The position numbers and the translations under genes are program-made. The notes under the pieces were generated by a model. The model saw nothing but the letters and a program-made list of their open reading frames with translations. It searched no databases and was not told where the DNA came from. From Opitutales bacterium (GTDB lineage: Bacteria; Verrucomicrobiota; Verrucomicrobiia; Opitutales; Intestinicryptomonadaceae), in NCBI GenBank assembly GCA_021641325.1, contig JAJXPD010000108.1:335-7611 (forward strand): DNA of 7,277 bases, given 5' to 3'. Position 1 is the first letter of the stretch; every line of letters begins with the position of its first letter. This document shows, piece by piece, positions 1-6,386 of the stretch.

Positions 1-1023
1 GACGAAACCGTCGGCGGGGTCGAAAGCTCGCTTGCCGCCAAAAACGATTTCATCATGAGGCGAATGTTCCTCGGCGCGGCGGCGGACCTGGGTTCGGGCT
101 GGTCGGCGGAACTCGTTGCCGACTTCGCACGCGACGGCGACGGCTACATCGACAAGGCTGTAATAACCAAAAAGGTCGATTGGGATTCGCTCCAAGGCAA
201 GCTCGGCTTCGGATACCGGAAAATCAACTTCGGCTTGGAGGAAAACACCTCTTCGTCGAAACTGTTTACGATAGAGCGCTCGCTCGCCACGCGCTACTTC
301 ACCGAAAACGCGAACGGCAGAAGGCTCGGCTTCGGCGGACGCCACACGGGCGTTTTCTGGGCGGGAAAAATTCCGCAGGTAAAGGGGCTTGAATACGGTC
401 TTTCCGTCACGAACTCCTATAACAACAGCCCGACTAAAATGGCGGGCGGCGCGGACAACAACCTCATGTACGGCGCGAGCGTAGCCTACGGCGCGAAAAT
501 CGACGAAGTGTCCTTGAAGGCGGGCGCGAACTTCGCCTACACGAACGGCATGAACGTAAACAACAACGGGCAGCACCGCGAGGTAATAGGCGTCAATCCC
601 TACATCACCGCGCAGTATCTCGGCCTTAATTTCTACGCCGACTTCATGCTCGCGCAGGTCGAGGACGGCAGAAATTCGTACTCCGAAAACGCGACGCCCA
701 TGGGCGCGAACGTCGCCGCGGAATACAGGTTCGACATCGGCGACTTCGGAAAAATCGCTCCCGTCGTCCGCTACGCATGGCTCGACACCGACGGCCGCGG
801 CGTGAAGATGTCCGACGGCGTGCGCAACGCCAACGCAAACTCCGCGTTCGACGCCGCGCAAAGCGTGTACATCGGCGCAAACTGGTACATCAACGGCGAC
901 GCCCTCAAATTCCAGCTCGGCTACGAATGGGCGCAGCTCAACGGCGTAAAGGTGGGCGCGGCATCGGTTGCGCAGCACTCCGAGGCAAACGCGGTTCGCG
1001 CGCAGGTTCAGGTTCTCTTCTAA
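1..1023 (+). CDS. Phosphate-selective porin O/P-like outer-membrane porin, 5'-truncated
   Basis: This is the C-terminal 340 residues of an outer-membrane beta-barrel. The frame is open from base 1, so the true start and signal peptide lie upstream of the window. The ATG at 55 falls inside conserved barrel sequence and is not a credible start. Visible traits are a paired Arg followed by LGAAADLGSGW (about residues 20-35), an EENTSSSKLFTIERSL segment (about 80-95) resembling the conserved strand of the phosphate-selective porin O/P family (OprO/OprP, Pfam PF07396), alternating polar/hydrophobic strands with Gly and aromatic residues throughout, and a C-terminal strand ending in Phe, the usual BAM recognition signal. 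It would pass phosphate or another anion through the outer membrane. It lies 34 bases upstream of pstS on the same strand with no visible terminator between, which supports a phosphate role by context. Family assignment rests on motif recall, and substrate is inferred. A general porin of related fold is the alternative. Confidence 0.8.
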   Translation, partial: DETVGGVESSLAAKNDFIMRRMFLGAAADLGSGWSAELVADFARDGDGYIDKAVITKKVDWDSLQGKLGFGYRKINFGLEENTSSSKLFTIERSLATRYFTENANGRRLGFGGRHTGVFWAGKIPQVKGLEYGLSVTNSYNNSPTKMAGGADNNLMYGASVAYGAKIDEVSLKAGANFAYTNGMNVNNNGQHREVIGVNPYITAQYLGLNFYADFMLAQVEDGRNSYSENATPMGANVAAEYRFDIGDFGKIAPVVRYAWLDTDGRGVKMSDGVRNANANSAFDAAQSVYIGANWYINGDALKFQLGYEWAQLNGVKVGAASVAQHSEANAVRAQVQVLF

Positions 1024-1042
1024 CGCATAAAAATTTCAACCG

Positions 1043-1048
1043 AAAGGA
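1043..1048 (+). promoter_or_regulatory. Ribosome binding site of pstS
   Basis: AAAGGA lies 9 bases before the ATG at 1058 and supports that start over the in-frame Met at codon 5. The 34-base gap between the porin stop and this start shows no -35/-10 pair, Pho box or hairpin, so pstS is probably co-transcribed with the porin gene. Confidence 0.7.
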
Positions 1049-1057
1049 AACGACAAC

Positions 1058-1891
1058 ATGAAAAACACAATGTCGAAAATAGCAAAAATCACGGCGGTTG
1101 CCGCCCTCGCGCTTTGCGGCGCGGCGGCTTCCGCGGAAACGAAAATCGTAATCGACGGCTCGACGACCGTCGGCCCGATTTCCAAGGCATTTGCCGACTT
1201 CTACAAGGAAAACCACTCCGGCGTAAACATCACAATCAGCGAATCGGGCAGCGGCAACGGCGTAAAGAGCCTCATGAACAACGCCTGCGACATCGCCAAC
1301 ATGTCGCGCTTCATGAAGCCCGCCGAATTTAAAAGCTGCGTGGACAAGGGCATTCTTCCCGTGGCGCACGTCGTGGCGTTCGACGGTCTCGCGGTTGTGG
1401 TCAACCCCAAGAACCCCGTCAAGGCTCTGACGGTTTCGCAAATCGCCGACATCTACACGGGCAAAATCTCCAACTGGAAACAGCTCGGCGGCGAGGACGC
1501 GAAAATCGTGGTCGTCTCGCGCGACACAAACAGCGGCACTTACGAAACCTTCAACGAGCTTGTCCTCAAAAAGGCGGCCATTACAAAGGACGCCGAATAC
1601 GTCGGCTCCAACGGTCAGGCTCGCACGCGCGTCAACACGACCAAAAACGCAATCGCGTACGTCGGCTTGGGCTTCGTTGACGACACCGTAAAACCGCTCT
1701 CCGTGGAGGGCATTCTTCCCGCCGCAAAGAGCGTTTCGACGGGCAAATATCCGATTGCCCGCCCCCTCTACATGTTTACAAACGGCTACCCGAAAATGGG
1801 TTCGGACGTGTATAACTTCGTAACGCTCCACCTCTCGAAGGAGGGCAGGGAAATCGTCTCCGACCTCGGATACATTCCCGTTTGCGAATAA
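1058..1891 (+). CDS. pstS: Phosphate ABC transporter substrate-binding protein PstS
   Basis: Periplasmic phosphate-binding protein of 277 residues that delivers phosphate to PstC/PstA. Residues 1-26 are a Sec signal peptide (Lys-rich start, hydrophobic core, ASA before the predicted cut at A26/E27). The phosphate-pocket motifs are all present: DGSTTVGPI (33-41), ESGSGNG (62-68), the D78-to-R84 stretch with SR at 83-84, and SRDTNSGTYETF (154-165) with the Arg/Asp and Ser-Gly-Thr expected to contact phosphate. YTGKISNWKQLGG (133-145) is another typical PstS block. Length is near the short end of the family. Cys77 and Cys94 lie close in sequence and could form a disulfide. Cys20 is not in a proper lipobox, because Leu precedes it, so this looks like a soluble periplasmic form and not a lipoprotein. 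It is first of the tight pst cluster, 21 bases before pstC. Confidence 0.95.
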   Translation: MKNTMSKIAKITAVAALALCGAAASAETKIVIDGSTTVGPISKAFADFYKENHSGVNITISESGSGNGVKSLMNNACDIANMSRFMKPAEFKSCVDKGILPVAHVVAFDGLAVVVNPKNPVKALTVSQIADIYTGKISNWKQLGGEDAKIVVVSRDTNSGTYETFNELVLKKAAITKDAEYVGSNGQARTRVNTTKNAIAYVGLGFVDDTVKPLSVEGILPAAKSVSTGKYPIARPLYMFTNGYPKMGSDVYNFVTLHLSKEGREIVSDLGYIPVCE

Positions 1892-1898
1892 CAACCCC

Positions 1899-1902
1899 GA
1901 GG
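1899..1902 (+). promoter_or_regulatory. Ribosome binding site of pstC
   Basis: GAGG sits 10 bases before the ATG at 1913. A second in-frame ATG at 1940 has only AGGA at 1922-1925, 14 bases away, so 1913 is preferred. The 21-base gap to pstS holds no visible hairpin of the kind that stabilises the pstS message in some operons. Confidence 0.5.
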
Positions 1903-1912
1903 CGGCGTCTCC

Positions 1913-3046
1913 ATGGAAAACAGGAAAAACAGTCTGATTATGGACGCGCGCACCGACGCGGCGAAAGCCGTCGCCGGTCGCCTCGGCAGGGCGGGTTTGC
2001 TGTGTATTACCGCCGTTCCGACGCTTGCGGTCGTGTTCATAATATTTTTCATAACCAAGGAGGCGCTGCCGTTCTTCGACAATCTGGCGCACCTGAAAGA
2101 GTTTTTCACGGGCACGGATTGGAGCCCGTCGAAAGAGGCGAATCCGCATTTCGGCGCGCTCTCCATTTTTTACGGAACGCTGATGGTAACGGCAGGCTCG
2201 TGCGCGGTCGCCGTGCCGCTCGGCATTTTGACTGCGGTCTGCCTGAACGAAATCGTGGGCGGAAAGACCGCGCAGATTTTCAAGCCCGTCGTCGAGCTTC
2301 TTGCGGCGATTCCCTCCGTGGCGTACGGGTTTTTCGCGATTGTAGTATTCGCGCCGATTCTCCAAACGCGCGGCGGCGCGCTGCTTTCCGCCGCGATATT
2401 GCTTGCGGGCGTGCCGCTTGCGCTGATTTTCGGGCTTGCGTTCGGCGCGGGCATTTCGGGGCGGCTTTTCAAAAAGGCGGGCGCGAGGGCGGCGTTCGAC
2501 GCGGCTTTTACCGCGGCGGGGCTTGCGCTTGTGTGCGCGGCGGCGTACCGCGTTTCGTTCGTCGAAATTTCGAGCGGCACGAACGCGCTGAATGCGTCGG
2601 TGATTCTTGCGGTGATGGCGTTGCCAACTATCGTGAGCATTTCGCAGGACGCCCTTGCGTCGGTCGGGCGCGACATGCGCGAGGGTTCGCTCGCGCTCGG
2701 AGCCACGCGCTTCGAGACGATTTTCAAAGTGCTGCTTCCCTGCGCAAAAAGCGGCATAGCTGTCGCCGTGATTCTCGGCTTGATGAGGGTTGTCGGCGAA
2801 ACGATGGTCGTGTGGATGGCGAGCGGAAACTCGCTGAAAATCCCCGAACCTTTCTACAATTTCCTCGAACCCGTGCGCACGCTCACCGCGACAATTGCGG
2901 GCGAAATGGGCGAAGCCGACCAGAGCACGGGGTCGGACAGATACCACGTCCTGTTTGCCATGAGCCTATGCCTGCTGCTCGGCGGGCTGCTTCTGAACGC
3001 CGCGGGACAGTGGGTCGGGTCGGGCTTTAAATCGAAAAGAAAATGA
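1913..3046 (+). CDS. pstC: Phosphate ABC transporter permease PstC
   Basis: Inner-membrane permease of 377 residues that pairs with PstA to form the phosphate channel. A short basic cytoplasmic N-terminus is followed by TM1 (about 28-48), a periplasmic loop, TM2 (about 88-110), and TM3 with the PstC/PstA-typical AAIPSVAYGFFAIVVFAPIL (about 130-149). The EAA coupling loop that docks on PstB is clear at about 246-276 (REGSLALGATRFETIFKVLLP, Gly at 263). The block RVVGETMVVWMASG follows, and a last hydrophobic segment (LLLGGLLLNAAGQWVG) is close to the C-terminus. The protein is longer than the E. coli type (about 320 residues) because of an insert at about 155-222 with two extra hydrophobic stretches (about 156-178 and 197-213) separated by a basic turn. 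The stop overlaps the pstA start as ATGA. Identity is secure; the role of the insert is unknown. Confidence 0.93.
   Translation: MENRKNSLIMDARTDAAKAVAGRLGRAGLLCITAVPTLAVVFIIFFITKEALPFFDNLAHLKEFFTGTDWSPSKEANPHFGALSIFYGTLMVTAGSCAVAVPLGILTAVCLNEIVGGKTAQIFKPVVELLAAIPSVAYGFFAIVVFAPILQTRGGALLSAAILLAGVPLALIFGLAFGAGISGRLFKKAGARAAFDAAFTAAGLALVCAAAYRVSFVEISSGTNALNASVILAVMALPTIVSISQDALASVGRDMREGSLALGATRFETIFKVLLPCAKSGIAVAVILGLMRVVGETMVVWMASGNSLKIPEPFYNFLEPVRTLTATIAGEMGEADQSTGSDRYHVLFAMSLCLLLGGLLLNAAGQWVGSGFKSKRK
3043..3046 (+). other. ATGA stop/start overlap of pstC and pstA
   Basis: The pstA ATG (3043-3045) overlaps the pstC TGA (3044-3046). Upstream there is only an A-rich GAAAAGA stretch (3034-3040) and no strong Shine-Dalgarno, so pstA is probably translated by coupled re-initiation after pstC, which would help match the amounts of the two permeases. 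Confidence 0.8.
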
Positions 3047-4755
3047 ACGTTTCAAACAGAAAAATTTTGGACAAGGCGTTTACCGCGCTCGCGTATTCCT
3101 CGCTTGCGGCGATGGCGTTGGCGGTTGTGCTTTTCCTTGCGCCGATAATTTGGAACGGCGCGGGGGCGTTCGCCTTTACGGCGACTGTCGAGCACGAAAA
3201 ATTCCTCGGCGAAGTCGTCGGCGACGACATTAACGAATCCGAAAAAACGCGGATAGCCGAAGCCGACGCCGCGCGAGAGCCGCTCTACAAAATGATGTCC
3301 GAATACGAAAACCCCGCATCGGCAAAGGCTTTGGAGCGCGGGCTTGACGAGGCGTTCGCGAAGTCGGTCGCGGGAATGTCGGCGGAATCGGGCGAGATTT
3401 TCGCGGCTCTCAAATTGGGCGGCGCGGCACGCGCAAAGGCAATCCGCGCGGCGTCCGAAAAATTCTGGAAGCCCTACGTTTCCGCGCTCGAACGCGAAGT
3501 TGCCGACGCTTCGGCTGCGGGCACATCTTTTGCTCTTGCCGAAATCCTCGCGCGGCAGGAGGGGGAAATCGCCGACGCCGTTCGCGGGGAAATCGCCGAG
3601 CTTGGAAAAATCCGCAGGCTTACGTTTTCCGAAAAGAGCGCGTTGCGCAGAAACGCGGGCAAAATTCCGTCCGAGAAAATCGCCGAAGCCCTCGCCGTGT
3701 TGGAGGAAAACAACCGCGCCTACGAAACCCTGAGCGACGGCATAGCCGAGCTTCTCGGCCCGCGCGATTCCGCCGCCCGCGAGCGCGCAAAGCTTCTGCG
3801 CCGCAAGTACGGACAGACGCGCCTCGACAACGCCCGCGCGGTTCTTGAAAATTCCGTGAACACAATCACGGTTCGCGGGCGCGACGCTTCGGGGACGGAG
3901 TTCCTCAAACGCGTTTCGTCGGCAGAGTATTTCCGAGGCACACCCGTCGAGAAAATCGTGGCGTATGTTGACGGAAATTTCGACGCCATGCTGCGCCCGC
4001 ACTTCGCACTCTACTTGGGATTCCTCTTCGACGACCCCTACGATTCGAACATTTTCGGCGGAATATTCCCGATGATTTTGGGCACGTTCTACCTCACATT
4101 CGGCTCGATGCTGATAGCCGCTCCCCTCGGAATAACCGCCGCGATATACTTTGCCGAATACGCAAGGAACGGGCGCGTAGCCTCCGTTCTGCGCATGTGC
4201 GTGGGAACTCTCGCGGGCGTTCCGTCGATAGTGTTCGGCCTGTTCGGCTTGGCGTTTTTAATCAACACCGTGAAAGTGTCGGAAAGCAAGAGCGTGCTTG
4301 CGGGCGCGATAACCCTCGCGCTTCTCATTTTGCCCACAATTATCCGAAGCTGCGAGGAGGCGTTGAAGGCGGTTCCCAACTCGTACCGCGAGGCGGCGCT
4401 CGGCTTGGGCGCGGGCAAGTGGCGCGCGATATGCACGGTGATTCTCCCCGCCGCGCTGCCCTCAATGCTCACGGGCATAATCATTTCGATGGGACGCGCC
4501 GCGGGCGAAACCGCGCCGATTATCTTCACCGCCGCAACGAGCACGGGCGCGGCGCTCGCGCTAAGCGAAGTGTTCACGCAGGCGACGCCCGCGCTGCCGT
4601 GGAACATCTACAATATTTGTTCGGAACACGAAATGGCCGAGCGCGTCGCGCACGTCCAGTACGGAATGGTGCTCACGCTCATATCGATAGTCCTGCTTCT
4701 CAACGGGGTCGCGATATGGGTCAGGGCGCGCATGAGGAGCAAAATGAAATCATGA
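3043..4755 (+). CDS. pstA: Phosphate ABC transporter permease PstA, with large N-terminal insert
   Basis: Inner-membrane permease partner of PstC, 570 residues against roughly 300 for the E. coli type. TM1 is at about 16-36. About 300 mostly hydrophilic residues follow (about 40-335), rich in Ala, Glu, Arg and Lys, without Cys, and likely helical with coiled-coil-like stretches (about 150-245). By topology this segment should face the periplasm. The normal PstA core begins at [17 protein letters not shown] (about 338) and includes FAEYARNGR (about 371-379), [17 protein letters not shown] (about 390-406), the EAA loop [17 protein letters not shown] (about 447-463) ending in ILP, a [14 protein letters not shown] block (about 485-498) and a final TM (about 542-561) with a basic tail. 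Long PstA proteins with an extra N-terminal domain (DUF3333) are known in pseudomonads. Whether this insert is that domain cannot be told by eye. The gene overlaps pstC and pstB by four bases each. Confidence 0.93.
   Translation: MNVSNRKILDKAFTALAYSSLAAMALAVVLFLAPIIWNGAGAFAFTATVEHEKFLGEVVGDDINESEKTRIAEADAAREPLYKMMSEYENPASAKALERGLDEAFAKSVAGMSAESGEIFAALKLGGAARAKAIRAASEKFWKPYVSALEREVADASAAGTSFALAEILARQEGEIADAVRGEIAELGKIRRLTFSEKSALRRNAGKIPSEKIAEALAVLEENNRAYETLSDGIAELLGPRDSAARERAKLLRRKYGQTRLDNARAVLENSVNTITVRGRDASGTEFLKRVSSAEYFRGTPVEKIVAYVDGNFDAMLRPHFALYLGFLFDDPYDSNIFGGIFPMILGTFYLTFGSMLIAAPLGITAAIYFAEYARNGRVASVLRMCVGTLAGVPSIVFGLFGLAFLINTVKVSESKSVLAGAITLALLILPTIIRSCEEALKAVPNSYREAALGLGAGKWRAICTVILPAALPSMLTGIIISMGRAAGETAPIIFTAATSTGAALALSEVFTQATPALPWNIYNICSEHEMAERVAHVQYGMVLTLISIVLLLNGVAIWVRARMRSKMKS
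4734..4739 (+). promoter_or_regulatory. Ribosome binding site of pstB inside pstA
   Basis: GAGGAG lies within the last codons of pstA, 12 bases before the ATG at 4752. Together with the ATGA overlap it fixes the pstB start, although the same frame is open far upstream to 4197. Confidence 0.6.
4752..4755 (+). other. ATGA stop/start overlap of pstA and pstB
   Basis: The pstB ATG (4752-4754) overlaps the pstA TGA (4753-4755). This is the second ATGA junction in the operon and suggests coupled translation of permease and ATPase. Confidence 0.8.
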
Positions 4756-5582
4756 CGCAAACATACAACGAAGAAAAAACAAAAGTGGAAAACAGCATAA
4801 AAATTCCAACCGAAGCCCCCGAACGGCGCGACTTCGCCGTAGCCGCCAGAAATTTCTCCGTCTACTACGGAAAATTCCACGCGGTCAAAAACGTGGACGT
4901 CGAATTCGAGCGCGGCAAGGTGACGGCGATAATCGGGCCGAGCGGTTGCGGAAAGAGCACCTTTTTGCGCTGCATAAACCGCATGAACGACCTCGTGGAC
5001 GGCTGCCGCACGACGGGGCTTCTTTCGCTCGACGGCGTGGACATCTACCACAAGCGTCTCGACGTCACCGAGCTTAGGCGGCGCGTCGGCATGGTCTTCC
5101 AGCGTCCGAATCCGTTCCCGAAGAGCATTTACGACAACGTAGCCTACGGCGTGCGCCTCAAAGGCGGAGTGTCGAAGAGCGAGCTTGACGGAATCGTCGA
5201 AACCTCCCTGCGCCGCGCCGCCCTTTGGGACGAGGTGAAGGACAGGCTTCGCTCGAACGCGCTGGGAATGTCGGGCGGACAGCAGCAGAGGCTTTGCATT
5301 GCCCGCGCCCTCGCGGTAAGCCCCGAGGTGCTTCTCATGGACGAGCCGTGCAGCGCCCTCGACCCCAAATCGACCGCGCGGATAGAGGACTTAATCGGCG
5401 AGCTTTCGGGCGACTACACAATCGCAATCGTCACCCACAACATGCAGCAGGCCGCGCGCGTCTCCGATTTCACCGCCTTTTTCTACGAAGGCTCTCTCGT
5501 GGAATACGGCGCGACCGACAGGCTCTTTACGAATCCCAAAAACAAGGCAACAAACGACTACATAACGGGGAGGTTCGGTTAA
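4752..5582 (+). CDS. pstB: Phosphate ABC transporter ATP-binding protein PstB
   Basis: Cytoplasmic ATPase of 276 residues that drives phosphate import through PstC/PstA. It contains Walker [10 protein letters not shown] (62-70), the PstB-typical [10 protein letters not shown] (72-81), Q-loop [17 protein letters not shown] (Gln117), signature [15 protein letters not shown] (173-187), Walker B LLMDEP (194-199), D-loop SALDP, and the switch His at [13 protein letters not shown] (His229). It ends in the family-typical DYITGRFG. The signature begins with Met in place of the usual Leu, a conservative change. A polar tail of about 28 residues before the ATPase core is longer than in E. coli PstB. 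The chosen ATG overlaps the pstA stop and has a Shine-Dalgarno. The reading frame extends further upstream but there overlaps the conserved pstA core, so that part is not coding. All catalytic motifs are intact. Confidence 0.97.
   Translation: MTQTYNEEKTKVENSIKIPTEAPERRDFAVAARNFSVYYGKFHAVKNVDVEFERGKVTAIIGPSGCGKSTFLRCINRMNDLVDGCRTTGLLSLDGVDIYHKRLDVTELRRRVGMVFQRPNPFPKSIYDNVAYGVRLKGGVSKSELDGIVETSLRRAALWDEVKDRLRSNALGMSGGQQQRLCIARALAVSPEVLLMDEPCSALDPKSTARIEDLIGELSGDYTIAIVTHNMQQAARVSDFTAFFYEGSLVEYGATDRLFTNPKNKATNDYITGRFG
5567..5573 (+). promoter_or_regulatory. Ribosome binding site of phoU inside pstB
   Basis: GGGGAGG, the strongest Shine-Dalgarno in the operon, lies in the last codons of pstB and 10 bases before the phoU ATG at 5584. 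It could give phoU efficient initiation of its own despite the one-base gap to pstB. Confidence 0.7.
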
Positions 5583-5583
5583 A

Positions 5584-6273
5584 ATGAACAGCCATCTCAG
5601 ACACGATTTAAAGCAACTCAAAGACCGCCTCCTCAAAGTGGCGATTGCCGTAGAGGAGAACGTGCGCAAAAGCGTCCGCGCCATTACCGAGCTATCCGAG
5701 CCGCTCGCCCGCGAAGTCGTTTCGGCGGACGCGGGAATCGACAAAATGGAGGTCGATACCGAGGAGGAGTGCCTTAAAATTCTCGCGCTCCACCAGCCCG
5801 TGGCAAGCGACCTGCGCTTTGTGGTGACGGTACTTAAAATCAACAACGAGCTAGAACACATCGGGGACGTCGCCGCGAACGTTGCGAAGCGGGCAATCAT
5901 GCTAAAAGCCCAGCCGAAAATCGAAATTCCCTTCGACTTGGACAAAATGGCGTCGCGCACAATCTACATGCTCAGAAGCAGCATCGACGCGTTCCTCAGG
6001 GGCGACGAGCTTCTCGCAATCGGCGTCTGCGAGGACGACGAAATTGTGGACTCCGAAAACCGCAGGTGCTACGGCGCGGTCGAGCGCGGCGTGAAGTCCG
6101 CCCCCGAAACCGCGATGGCGGAAATCAACTACCTGCTTGTCTCGAAGTGCTTCGAGCGCATCGCCGACCTTTGCACGAACATTGCCGAAGACGTAATCTA
6201 CATGAAGCACAGCATAATCGTGCGCCACAACGTCAAGGCGGCGGCGGAGGAAATCAGAAACGGCGACGCGTAG
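5584..6273 (+). CDS. phoU: Phosphate signalling and transport regulator PhoU
   Basis: Cytoplasmic regulator of 229 residues that in known systems links the Pst transporter to the PhoR kinase and limits phosphate uptake. It shows the two-fold repeat of three-helix bundles. Each repeat carries a metal-cluster type E-x-x-x-D motif: NELEHIGDVAANVAKR (88-103, E91/D95/N99) and CFERIADLCTNIAED (189-203, E191/D195/N199). The stretch from D53 to R78, with ECLKILALHQPVASDLR at 62-78, is the classic PhoU signature. Length is near the family norm of 220-240. It is the last gene of the operon and is followed by a terminator hairpin. The partner kinase and response regulator (PhoR/PhoB) are not in the window. 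No frameshift or missing key residue is seen. Confidence 0.96.
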   Translation: MNSHLRHDLKQLKDRLLKVAIAVEENVRKSVRAITELSEPLAREVVSADAGIDKMEVDTEEECLKILALHQPVASDLRFVVTVLKINNELEHIGDVAANVAKRAIMLKAQPKIEIPFDLDKMASRTIYMLRSSIDAFLRGDELLAIGVCEDDEIVDSENRRCYGAVERGVKSAPETAMAEINYLLVSKCFERIADLCTNIAEDVIYMKHSIIVRHNVKAAAEEIRNGDA

Positions 6274-6349
6274 CGTTTCCGCGCGGCGCGACGGCGGCAT
6301 GCTGATTGCCCCGCCGCCTTTCGAATGCCGCTTGCGAATTGCCGAAACA

Positions 6350-6379
6350 AAAAAGCTCCCGTTCGCGCGGGAGCTTTTT
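6350..6379. terminator. Bidirectional intrinsic terminator between phoU and the EEP gene
   Basis: A perfect 12-bp inverted repeat (6350-6361 with 6368-6379) with a six-base TTCGCG loop has a GC-rich core (AGCTCCCG/CGGGAGCT). An A run precedes it and a T run follows. Read on + it ends in Ts and stops the pst-phoU transcript. Read on minus it also ends in Ts and lies 7 bases past the stop codon of the convergent gene. It is a textbook shared terminator for converging genes. Confidence 0.9.
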
Positions 6380-6386
6380 GCGTTTG

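Noticed and set aside
1024..1057. Pho box or internal promoter before pstS
   Set aside because: The 34 bases show no CTGTCAT-type direct repeats and no convincing -35/-10 pair. Regulation is probably upstream of the porin gene, outside the window.
1106..1120. Lipobox in the PstS signal peptide at Cys20
   Set aside because: The residue before the Cys is Leu, not Ala/Gly/Ser, and a good signal peptidase I site follows at residues 24-26.
938..2947. Long antisense open frame of 669 codons opposite pstS and pstC
   Set aside because: It lies opposite two securely identified genes, its translation is rich in Arg/His/Gly with no recognisable domain, and it reflects the GC-biased codon positions of the sense genes.
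1882..3030. Plus-strand frame of 382 codons parallel to pstC
   Set aside because: It is a shadow: Arg-rich with no TM pattern, while the frame starting at 1913 carries all PstC motifs.
3052..4002. Antisense open frame of 316 codons opposite the PstA insert
   Set aside because: I considered whether the unusual PstA insert might really be a gene on the other strand. The sense frame is continuous with the PstA TM1 and core and has plausible protein composition, while the antisense translation has no recognisable features.
4197..4751. Upstream extension of the pstB frame
   Set aside because: The frame is open, but it overlaps the conserved core of pstA. The ATG at 4752 has a Shine-Dalgarno and ATGA coupling and gives a normal PstB length.
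6293..6318. GC hairpin GGCGGC/GCCGCC just after phoU
   Set aside because: The stem is only 6 bp with a 14-base loop and no proper T run. The strong terminator downstream explains termination better.
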